Assembly: GCA_023452965.1 (NCBI GenBank)
Contig: JAEXUU010000622.1
Location: 1-8,504, forward strand
DNA: 8,504 nt
Direction of reading: 5' to 3'
From: Pseudomonadota bacterium
GTDB taxonomy: Bacteria > Pseudomonadota > Alphaproteobacteria > Rhizobiales > Beijerinckiaceae
The position numbers and the translations under genes were made by a program. Below the pieces are notes generated by a model that saw only the letters and a program-made list of their open reading frames with translations, was not told the DNA's origin and made no database searches. This document shows positions 1 through 5,944 of this stretch, in pieces. Positions within the stretch are counted from its first letter, which is position 1, and each line of letters opens with the position of its first letter.

Positions 1-1541
1 CCGGCCGCGCCCGCGCCGCCTCCCGCCCGGAGCCGGAAGCCGCCGAAGATCACGAAGCTGACCACGGCCAGCAGGCCGGCGCTGATGCCGCCATAGAGCA
101 TCACCCAGCCGAAGCCGTCGACCAGTGCCGCATGGACCCCGGCGCCGGACGCATCGTGCAGCGCCAGGACCGGATAGCTCTGCGGCAGCGCGCCGAGATT
201 GCCGGCGGCGACCGAGGTCGCCAGCGCCTGCAGCTGCGAAGCGTCGAGGACGCCGGACAGCCCCGCCGGCAGCGACCGGCGGATGCCCTCGACCAGGATC
301 AGCCCCATCACCGGGATGTTGATCGCCAGCGCGATCAGGCGGGCGCTGATGTCGATGCCCGACGCCATCCCCGCACGGTTGCTCGGCACCGCGCCGGTTG
401 TGGTGTTGGTCACCGCCGTATTGGTCAGGCCGAGCCCGATCCCGGCCAGCAGCGCGCCCGGCAGCACGGTCAGCCAGCCCGGCTGGGCAACCCCGCTGCC
501 GAGCCACATCGCGATGAAGCCGGCGCCCATGGTGAGCATGCCGAGCGGAACGACCAGCTGCGGACCGTGGCGGCGCAGCAGATGGTCCGAGATCACCGGC
601 ATCACCATGAAGGGCACGGTATAGGCCAGCAGCAGCAGCCCGGTTGCCTCGGCGCTGAGGCCGAGCCCGCTTTGGAAGTAGATCGGCAGGTAGATGATGA
701 AGGGCCAGTAGCTGAAATTCATCGCGGCGCAGCCGATGATCGCGCCGCTGAAGCGGCGGATCCGAAACACCGAGAAATCGAACATCGGCTGGCGCGCCCG
801 CTTCTCCACGAAGAGGAAGGCGATGAAGCTGGCCAAAGCGAGGCCGGCAAGGCCGGATGCCACGGCAGCGCCGAGCTCGGTTCCCTGCGTGATGACGAAG
901 GCGAAGCCGAAGACCGCGAGCGTCAGCGTCACGATGCCGGCAAGGTCGAGTTCCTTCGCCTCGGCATCTCTGGATTCGCGGATGCCGATCGCGGCCGGCA
1001 CCAGCGCCAGCACGGTCAGCGGCACGTGGATCAGGAAGACCCATTGCCAGCCCGCCAGCGCCGTCAGCATGCTGCCGACCACAGGGCCGAAGCCGAGGCC
1101 GACGCCGCTGACCACGCCCCAGAGGGTGAAGGCCCTGCCGCGCTCGCGCCCGTCCGGAAACTGGTGCGAGATGATCGCGATGGCGCAGGTCAACATGGCG
1201 CCGCCGGCCATGCCCTGCAGGAATCGGCCGGCGATCAGGATCGGCGCGTTCGGCGCCACCCCGCAGACCAGCGATGTCAGGCCGAAGGCCGCCGTGGTCG
1301 CCATGAAGACGCGCTTGCGGCCAAAGCGGTCGGCGAGCGTGCCGGTCGCCATCAGCACCGCCGTGCAGGCGATGGTGTAGGCGTTCATGATCCATTGGAG
1401 GGCGCGGAAATCGGCCGGCAGCGTCGATTCCAGGATCGGCAGGATCACTGGGATGCTGGAAATCTCGAGGCCGAACATCAGGGAGGCGAGACAGACGCCG
1501 GCCAGCGCCGCCCTGTCTCGCGCATTGGAGGAGATCGTCAT
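1..1541 (-). CDS. MFS transporter, DHA2 (drug:H+ antiporter) type, 3' end cut by window edge
   Basis: A polytopic inner-membrane exporter, probably proton-driven efflux of a toxic or antimicrobial small molecule; the substrate cannot be read from sequence. The minus frame is open from the ATG at 1541 to the left edge (513 codons seen). The last visible residues are a Gly/Ala-rich tail after a final membrane segment, so little is missing. MFS motif A is GTLADRFGRKR at residues 67-77. Motif C is the glycine-rich stretch at 142-156 with G152-P153. Both, and a Leu-Glu version (25-35) of the N-terminal DHA2 motif LDxTIVNVALP, indicate the DHA2 family. Length fits the 14-helix members. The start is supported by GAAAGGTG at 1548-1555, with a 6-nt gap before the ATG. 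It diverges from the LysR gene at 1669, its probable regulator. A GC-rich imperfect hairpin (1558-1579, loop CAG) lies in the presumed 5' leader. Confidence 0.92.
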   Translation of the reverse strand, partial: MTISSNARDRAALAGVCLASLMFGLEISSIPVILPILESTLPADFRALQWIMNAYTIACTAVLMATGTLADRFGRKRVFMATTAAFGLTSLVCGVAPNAPILIAGRFLQGMAGGAMLTCAIAIISHQFPDGRERGRAFTLWGVVSGVGLGFGPVVGSMLTALAGWQWVFLIHVPLTVLALVPAAIGIRESRDAEAKELDLAGIVTLTLAVFGFAFVITQGTELGAAVASGLAGLALASFIAFLFVEKRARQPMFDFSVFRIRRFSGAIIGCAAMNFSYWPFIIYLPIYFQSGLGLSAEATGLLLLAYTVPFMVMPVISDHLLRRHGPQLVVPLGMLTMGAGFIAMWLGSGVAQPGWLTVLPGALLAGIGLGLTNTAVTNTTTGAVPSNRAGMASGIDISARLIALAINIPVMGLILVEGIRRSLPAGLSGVLDASQLQALATSVAAGNLGALPQSYPVLALHDASGAGVHAALVDGFGWVMLYGGISAGLLAVVSFVIFGGFRLRAGGGAGAA

Positions 1542-1616
1542 CGCAAGCACCTTTCGCGATCCGCCGCAGCGGCGGGATCGATGGAGGCACTGGTCTAGGG
1601 GCAGCCCTGGCATGAC

Positions 1617-1634
1617 AGAAATGATTTAATTTCT
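1617..1634. promoter_or_regulatory. AT-rich dyad between MFS and LysR genes, candidate LysR operator
   Basis: AGAAAT-N6-ATTTCT is a perfect 6-bp inverted repeat in an unusually AT-rich patch of a GC-rich window, about 35 bp from the LysR ATG and 75 bp from the MFS ATG. LysR-type regulators commonly bind such dyads in the gap shared with a divergent target. The assignment rests on position and symmetry only. A dyad of this size could arise by chance in a gap of this length. Confidence 0.35.
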
Positions 1635-1648
1635 CGCCTTTCAGTGAC

Positions 1649-1657
1649 TGTGATAAT
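1649..1657 (+). promoter_or_regulatory. Extended -10-like element for the LysR gene
   Basis: TGTGATAAT fits the extended -10 form TG-n-TATAAT with one mismatch. It ends 11 bp before the ATG at 1669, so a transcript from it would start about 5 nt upstream of the codon. No Shine-Dalgarno sequence is visible upstream of that ATG, so leaderless or near-leaderless translation is possible. No convincing -35 was found. Confidence 0.3.
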
Positions 1658-1668
1658 AAATCTCCGTC

Positions 1669-2574
1669 ATGGATTTCGCTCCCGAGCTTTTGCGCGCCCT
1701 GGTCGCAGTCGAGGAGGCCGGCGGCTTCACCCGCGCTGCCGAGCGCCTGCACCTGACGCAGTCGGCGGTCAGCCACCAGATCCGCCGGCTGGAGGAGCAG
1801 GTCGGCCGCCCGCTTCTCGTGCGGACGACGCGCAAGCTGGCGCTGACCGAGGATGGCGAGGATTTCCTGCGCCACGCCCGGCAGATCCTGCAGGCGCATG
1901 CAGCCCTGGCCCAGCGCTTCCAGATCTCGGCGCTCGCCGGCTCGATCCGCTTCGGCGTGCCGGAGAATTTCCTGGGCGACGAGCTGCCCCAGCTCTTGTG
2001 CCGCTTCGCCCGCGCCTTCCCGGCCGTGCGCCTCGAAGCCTCGGTCAGCGTCTGCCAGGATTTCAGCGCCAGGATCGACAATGGCGAGCTCGACCTTGCG
2101 GTGGCGATGCGCCGCGCCGGCGAGAGCGGTGGGACCGTGCTGCGGCGGCAGCGCTTCGTCTGGGCCGCGGCTGATGACTTCGCCGTTCCGCCGGGGGCCT
2201 CGCTGCCGCTCGCGCTCTCGAATCCGCCCTGCCTCTGCCGGGCGGTCGCGATCGAGTCCCTCGCGGATACCGGCATCGAATGGCACACCGGCTTCACCTC
2301 GGCCAATCTGCACGGCTTGCGCGCGGCGATGCTGGCCGGGCTCGGCGCCTCCATCATCGCCGATGACGAGCTGGAACCGGGCATGAAGGTGCTCGGGTCC
2401 GATTACGGCCTGCCGCCCTTGCCGGACCTGGAATTCGCGCTGATCTGGTCGCCCGGAGGCAAGACGCCCTGCGCCCGCGAGCTCGGGCGGCTGATCAGCG
2501 AAGCCGCGCAAGGTCCCGGCGGCGCGGCGCTGCGCCGGCTGCGGCCGGCCGCACGGGCTGGCAAGCCGGATTAA
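1669..2574 (+). CDS. LysR-type transcriptional regulator
   Basis: A 301-residue cytoplasmic DNA-binding regulator, of normal length for the family. The N-terminal winged helix-turn-helix spans about residues 4-63 and carries the family signature FTRAAERLHLTQSAVSHQIRRLE (residues 20-42, with A23-A24, Q31-S32-A33-V34-S35 and L41-E42). A linker helix follows (about 64-90). The C-terminal effector domain (about 91-275) is of the periplasmic-binding-protein type, opening with the GSIRFGVPE strand and including the NGELDLAV strand at 138-145. The last 25 residues are Arg/Ala/Gly-rich and probably disordered. It diverges from the MFS exporter at 1541, so it likely controls that exporter and itself in response to an exported or related compound. 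The ligand is unknown. No ribosome-binding site is visible before the ATG. Confidence 0.95.
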   Translation: MDFAPELLRALVAVEEAGGFTRAAERLHLTQSAVSHQIRRLEEQVGRPLLVRTTRKLALTEDGEDFLRHARQILQAHAALAQRFQISALAGSIRFGVPENFLGDELPQLLCRFARAFPAVRLEASVSVCQDFSARIDNGELDLAVAMRRAGESGGTVLRRQRFVWAAADDFAVPPGASLPLALSNPPCLCRAVAIESLADTGIEWHTGFTSANLHGLRAAMLAGLGASIIADDELEPGMKVLGSDYGLPPLPDLEFALIWSPGGKTPCARELGRLISEAAQGPGGAALRRLRPAARAGKPD

Positions 2575-2646
2575 GCGCGAGCGCCAACCGATTCCGAAGA
2601 TTCAAGCTTTGGCGATCGCGGCACGGCGCTGGGATCGTTGCGTCGT

Positions 2647-2660
2647 CCTGCCCCGGCAGG
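2647..2660. terminator. Short GC hairpin between convergent genes, possible terminator
   Basis: CCTGCC-CC-GGCAGG is a perfect inverted repeat starting 3 bp past the stop of the 62-residue ORF, in the 89-bp gap where that minus-strand cluster meets the LysR gene. There is no T-run on either side, so it is at best a weak or Rho-assisted terminator or a 3'-end stabiliser. Confidence 0.3.
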
Positions 2661-2663
2661 CCG

Positions 2664-2852
2664 TCACGGCGTCCTGATCTGGCGGCAGCTGCGCTGGCCC
2701 GAGGACAGGCAGTCCTGCGCCTTCCCGGCCTGATGCAGCTCTCGCAGCAGCCAGAAGCCGAGGCCTAGCAACGCCAGCACCGCGACGATGGCGAGCAGGT
2801 TGACGGTCATCCGCCAGTCGGGGTCCTGCTCGTCATCGGGCGGCGGCGCCAT
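2664..2852 (-). CDS. Small single-pass membrane protein, function unknown
   Basis: This 62-residue protein is not one I recognise by family. It has an acidic N-terminus (DDEQDPDW, residues 6-13), one strong hydrophobic segment at about residues 17-35, then a basic tail with two cysteines (C48 and C56) and several arginines. That layout suggests a single-pass inner-membrane protein; the charge pattern slightly favours an N-out orientation if the positive-inside rule holds. The ATG at 2852 lies 6 bp after the flavin reductase stop, and GGAGG sits upstream across the end of that gene, so it is probably translated as the third gene of the cluster. The two cysteines could form a disulfide only if the tail were periplasmic. 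A chance ORF is possible but unlikely given spacing and composition. Confidence 0.68.
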   Translation of the reverse strand: MAPPPDDEQDPDWRMTVNLLAIVAVLALLGLGFWLLRELHQAGKAQDCLSSGQRSCRQIRTP

Positions 2853-2858
2853 GCCCGC

Positions 2859-3463
2859 CTAGCCTCCGGGCGGCCGCGCGATCGAGAACAGCTCGGTCAC
2901 CTCGGCATAGTCGGCATAGCCGCAGCGCGCGATCGGATTGGCGCCGGCGGTGTCGAAGCGGCCATCGCGGACATAGGCCTCGTCGATGAAGACGCCGACC
3001 ACCTGGCCGAGCACCATCCAGCGCGGCACCTCCTGCCCGTCGAGATCGCGCAGCTGCTGCACCGAGAGCAGCTTGCATTCGAGCGCGGCAGGGCTTGCCG
3101 CGACGCGCGGCGGCTTGACGAAGCGCGACGGCGCCATTGCGAGCCCCGCATGGGCGTATTCGCTCTCCCCCCGCGGCAAGGCGCCGAGGTCAGGTTCATC
3201 TGCTCGGCGAGCGCCCGGGTGACGAGGCTGCAGGTGAACTCGCCGGTCTCCTCGATGAAGGCGACCGCATCCTTCCGGTTCTCCGAGGAGAACATCACGA
3301 TGTTGGGACGTGAGGAGATCGCGTTGAAGAAGCTGTAGGGCGAGAGATTGACCTCGCCCTTGGCGCTCACCGCGCTGATCCAGCCGATCGGCCGGGGCGC
3401 CACGATCGCCTTGAACGGGTCGTGCTTGAGGTCATGCGGCTCGCCGCTGCTCGAATAGATCAT
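2859..3463 (-). pseudogene. Flavin reductase family protein (DIM6/NTAB), apparent single-base frameshift
   Basis: Proteins of this FMN-binding split-barrel family (COG1853 type) bind FMN and typically use NAD(P)H to reduce flavin or act as oxidoreductases. From the ATG at 3463 the frame encodes about 95 family-like residues (HDPFKAIVAPRPIGWIS at 14-30, PYSFFNAISSRP at 42-53, AEQMNLTSAP at 86-95). The homology then continues in another frame (PRGESEYAHAGL, later a VLGQVVGV strand and NPIARCGY) to the stop at 2859. Restoring one base near 3180 (one more C before TTGCCG on the coding strand) gives a continuous 201-residue protein reading SAP-LPRGESEY, the expected family sequence. The 605-bp span is one base short of 202 codons. 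A six-G run at 3167-3172 is a second possible site. As read, the product would be about 188 residues with a nonsense second half. It starts 8 bp after the nitroreductase stop. Sequencing error and a true mutation cannot be told apart here. Confidence 0.85.
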
Positions 3464-3471
3464 CGCCGCGC

Positions 3472-4041
3472 TCACTGCCCGTAATGGCTGACGATGGCGG
3501 CAAGGTCCGGCCGCTCGCGATCGGAGGGCTTCGTGTCGGCCGTGCCGAGATGGACGAAGCCGGCGATGCGCTCGTCCGCCGCGACGCCGAAAGCGTCGAG
3601 CACGTCGCGGTCGAAGGCGAACCAGTTGGTCAGCCAGGAGCCGGCAAAGCCCATCGCCTCGGCGGCGACGAGCAGGTTGAAGCAGACCGCGCCGGCCGAG
3701 AGTTCCTGCTCCCAGAGCGGAATCTTCTCGTGCTGGCGGGCCCGCGAGACCACGGCGATGACGACCGGCGCATGGGCGAGGCGCTTGGCCTCGAAAGCGA
3801 CCTTGTCCTCGGGCGCATCGGGATTGCGCTTGCGGAAGATCTCGCCGACCAGCGCCGCGGCCTTGGCCTTGGCCTCGCCCGAGAAGACGATGAAGCGCCA
3901 GGGCACGAGCTTGCCATGGTCGGGCACCCGCGCCGCGATGGTCAGGAGTTCGGAAAGCTGGCGCTGATCCGGGCCGGGCGCGGCCAGAAATTGCGGCGGA
4001 ACCGAGCGGCGGAGCTTGAGCAGGGCGAGCGTGTCGGTCAT
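3472..4041 (-). CDS. Nitroreductase family protein, YdjA-like
   Basis: A 189-residue cytoplasmic FMN-dependent oxidoreductase, probably a homodimer, that would use NAD(P)H to reduce nitro compounds, quinones or related electrophiles; the true substrate is unknown. The order of motifs matches the compact YdjA-like subfamily (E. coli YdjA is about 183 residues): RRSVP at 11-15 (FMN phosphate contact), PDHGKLVPWRF at 40-50, IPLWEQELSAGA at 107-118, then GFAGSWLTNW at 131-140 and GFVHLGT at 161-167. The ATG at 4041 places RRS at the usual distance from the N-terminus. The flavin reductase gene follows after 8 bp, so the two flavoenzymes are probably co-transcribed. A weak promoter-like pair (TTGTCC at 4119-4124 and TTAACT at 4097-4102 on the minus strand) lies in the 114-bp gap shared with the divergent gene at 4156. 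Confidence 0.93.
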   Translation of the reverse strand: MTDTLALLKLRRSVPPQFLAAPGPDQRQLSELLTIAARVPDHGKLVPWRFIVFSGEAKAKAAALVGEIFRKRNPDAPEDKVAFEAKRLAHAPVVIAVVSRARQHEKIPLWEQELSAGAVCFNLLVAAEAMGFAGSWLTNWFAFDRDVLDAFGVAADERIAGFVHLGTADTKPSDRERPDLAAIVSHYGQ

Positions 4042-4155
4042 GAACGATCCAGGCAGGAGAGGATGGCAGGGCGAACGCCGCTGGCGGCCGCTCCTGAGTT
4101 AAGGTTTTGCCATGATGAGGACAAGCGAGCCTGCTCCTTCTCCGGCGCAAGGACG

Positions 4156-5094
4156 ATGACGGCACGGCGCATGTTTCAAAGCGAAGAGTTCAAATTTGGC
4201 GGCTGGCGGGCTGCCCGCAGCTGCGCGGTCGCCCTGCTGGCGGCTCTCGTCGCCCTGCCCGCGCTCGCCCAGACGCAGGCCCCTGCGCCGCCCGCCACCG
4301 CTCCGGCTCCGGCCGCCAACAGCTTCCTCGGCACGCGCGCCGGCCAGGCGGCGCTGGCGCTAAGCGCGCAGTTCTCCGCCGACCGCAAGCCGATCCGCTC
4401 CGGCCTGGTCTGGCGTGTCCTGGTCGAGACCGCGGACGGCACCCCGCCGCGCATCGTCGCCCGTTCCAACGATGCCGAGCCGGTGTTCCAGCTCGAGCCC
4501 GGCGTCTATCTGCTGCACGCCGCCTATGGCTTCGCCAGCGGCACCAAGCGCGTCACGCTCGGCCCGCAGGGGCTGAGCGACAGGATCAGCATCAGCGCCG
4601 GCGCCCTCTCGCTGGCCGGCTCGATCGGCGAGACGCCGATCCCCCCGGCGCAGCTGACCTTCTCGATCTTCGTGCCGCTCCAGGGCAATTCGGAAGGCCG
4701 CCTCGTCGTCAACAACGCCAAGGCCGGCGAGCTGATCCGGCTGCCCGAGGGCACCTATCACATCGTCTCGACCTATGGTGATTCCAACGCCATCCAGCGC
4801 TCCGACGTCCGGGTCGAATCCGGCAAGGTGACGCAGGCGACGCTGCATCACCGGGCCGCGATGGTGACGCTCAAGCTCGTCGCCGGGCCGGGCGGGGAAG
4901 CCTTCGCCGGCACCGCCTTCAGCGTGCTGACCCCAGGTGGCGACGTCATCCGCGAGGCGATCGGCGCCTTCCCGCAGGTCATCCTGGCTGAGGGCGACTA
5001 TGTGCTGATCGCCCGCCAGGAGGGCCAGGTCTTCTCGCGTGAGTTCAAGGTCGAGGCCGGGCGCGACCGCGACATCGAGGTGATCGCCCGCTGA
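4156..5094 (+). CDS. Exported protein with three tandem beta-type repeats, function unknown
   Basis: A 312-residue protein I cannot assign to a named family. A signal peptide occupies residues 1-38: basic n-region with R18 and R21, hydrophobic stretch about 22-36, and cleavage after ALPALA. A Pro/Ala-rich linker follows (39-56). There is no lipobox, and the mature part has no cysteine, so a soluble periplasmic protein is likely. The body holds three divergent repeats of about 82 residues, each centred on L-x-x-G-x-Y: LEPGVY (113-118), LPEGTY (196-201) and LAEGDY (277-282). Each is followed by an aliphatic strand and, in the first two, a YG. The pattern resembles PEGA or carboxypeptidase-regulatory-like beta-sandwich domains, but that is inference. 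AAGGA at 4149-4153 lies only 2 nt before ATG 4156; the ATG at 4171 is an alternative that keeps the signal peptide. It ends 19 bp from the convergent SGNH hydrolase gene. Confidence 0.88.
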   Translation: MTARRMFQSEEFKFGGWRAARSCAVALLAALVALPALAQTQAPAPPATAPAPAANSFLGTRAGQAALALSAQFSADRKPIRSGLVWRVLVETADGTPPRIVARSNDAEPVFQLEPGVYLLHAAYGFASGTKRVTLGPQGLSDRISISAGALSLAGSIGETPIPPAQLTFSIFVPLQGNSEGRLVVNNAKAGELIRLPEGTYHIVSTYGDSNAIQRSDVRVESGKVTQATLHHRAAMVTLKLVAGPGGEAFAGTAFSVLTPGGDVIREAIGAFPQVILAEGDYVLIARQEGQVFSREFKVEAGRDRDIEVIAR

Positions 5095-5113
5095 TCTCGG
5101 GCTCGCCGCAGCC

Positions 5114-5944
5114 TCAGTTGGTCGGCTTGCCGTCCGGCCGCACCCCGGTCAGCCCCGCCGCGATTCCGTCGGCGAGGCGCACGGCGAGGCAGCGATAGCC
5201 GGCATCGACGAGATGCAGGTCGCCATCCATGCCGACCAGCTCCTCTGGCGTGAACTGCTTGCTGCGCGACCAGGTCCGCATCATGCCGTAGCGCGGGAAG
5301 ACAGCGACATTGTTCTCGGCCGCCGTCTTGGCCAGCACCGCGCGATAGTCGTCGTACTTCGGATAGCGCCCCTCGCGCGGCAGCCATTGCAGGTCCATCA
5401 GCACGAGGTCGATCCCGGCGCCCTGCACCTGGCGGATGCCCTTCTTCAGGATCTTCGCCAGCTTCTCCTCGCCGATATCGCGGATCGCATCGTTCACCGC
5501 CGTCTGCCAGATCACCAGCGAGGGCTTTTCGGCGATGACGTCGCTCTCCATACGCAGCAGCATGTCATAGGCCGACTGGCCGCCGACGCCCTTGTTGATC
5601 ACCTTGATCTCGCGGCCCGGCAAGCGCCGGCGCAGTTCCGCCTCGAGCACGGCCGGATAGCTGTTATTGGCCTCGCTCGCCCCGGAGCCGGCAGTGGTCG
5701 AAGACCCCAGAGCGACGATGACGAGCTGGTTGGTCTCGGTCAGGGCCCGCTTCGCCGCGGGCAGGACGGGTGCGAACGGGTGCTGGCTGGCGCCGGCCCG
5801 GCAGCGCGCATCATTCGCCGGGGCAAGCGGCTTCGGCGCCGCGAGCACCGGCGCGAAGGCAAGTGCGAAGGCGGCGGCGATCAGGCCGCGACAGGCTGCT
5901 CGCGAGGGGCGCCGGCGGCGCGAGCCGTAAGCGTCTTGTACCAC
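5114..5944 (-). CDS. Exported SGNH/GDSL-family hydrolase
   Basis: A 276-residue serine esterase or acyl-hydrolase, probably periplasmic. The catalytic blocks are present: block I VALGSSTTAG (residues 77-86, nucleophile S82, with Ser in place of the usual Asp of GDS), block II INKGVGG (116-122), block III WQTAVND (146-152, N151) and block V DGDLH (240-244, H244, with one residue more than the usual DxxH). The start is not ATG: the first in-frame ATG would be at residue 128, after the nucleophile. GTG 5944 gives a good signal peptide (RRRR at 9-12, hydrophobic 20-35, cleavage after VLAA), with AGGA 11 nt upstream at 5956-5959. The first 64 bp overlap the acyltransferase gene in another frame, implying translation from the same message. 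It may remove acyl groups from the glycan its partner modifies; this is inferred from the pairing only. Confidence 0.88.
   Translation of the reverse strand: MVQDAYGSRRRRPSRAACRGLIAAAFALAFAPVLAAPKPLAPANDARCRAGASQHPFAPVLPAAKRALTETNQLVIVALGSSTTAGSGASEANNSYPAVLEAELRRRLPGREIKVINKGVGGQSAYDMLLRMESDVIAEKPSLVIWQTAVNDAIRDIGEEKLAKILKKGIRQVQGAGIDLVLMDLQWLPREGRYPKYDDYRAVLAKTAAENNVAVFPRYGMMRTWSRSKQFTPEELVGMDGDLHLVDAGYRCLAVRLADGIAAGLTGVRPDGKPTN

Noticed and set aside
132..1598. Plus-strand 488-codon open frame
   Set aside because: It is antisense to the MFS exporter, which has clear family motifs. The product is an Arg/His/Gln/Asp-rich string without domain features, typical of shadow frames in GC-rich DNA.
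4077..4088. GCCGC-TG-GCGGC inverted repeat in the nitroreductase/three-repeat protein gap
   Set aside because: Five-base GC-only arms are expected by chance in DNA of this composition, and position gives no further support.
3484..4155. Upstream extension of the three-repeat protein's frame
   Set aside because: The frame stays open through the antisense of the nitroreductase, but the signal peptide begins just after ATG 4156, so the extension is not translated as part of this protein.
2897..4165. Minus-strand 422-codon open frame joining the nitroreductase and flavin reductase regions
   Set aside because: Its first two-thirds are an off-frame reading of the nitroreductase. Only the part from 3463 to about 3180 is genuine coding sequence, so it is not a fusion protein.
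5095..5113. Terminator between the convergent genes ending at 5094 and 5114
   Set aside because: The 19-bp gap has no stem-loop or T-run.
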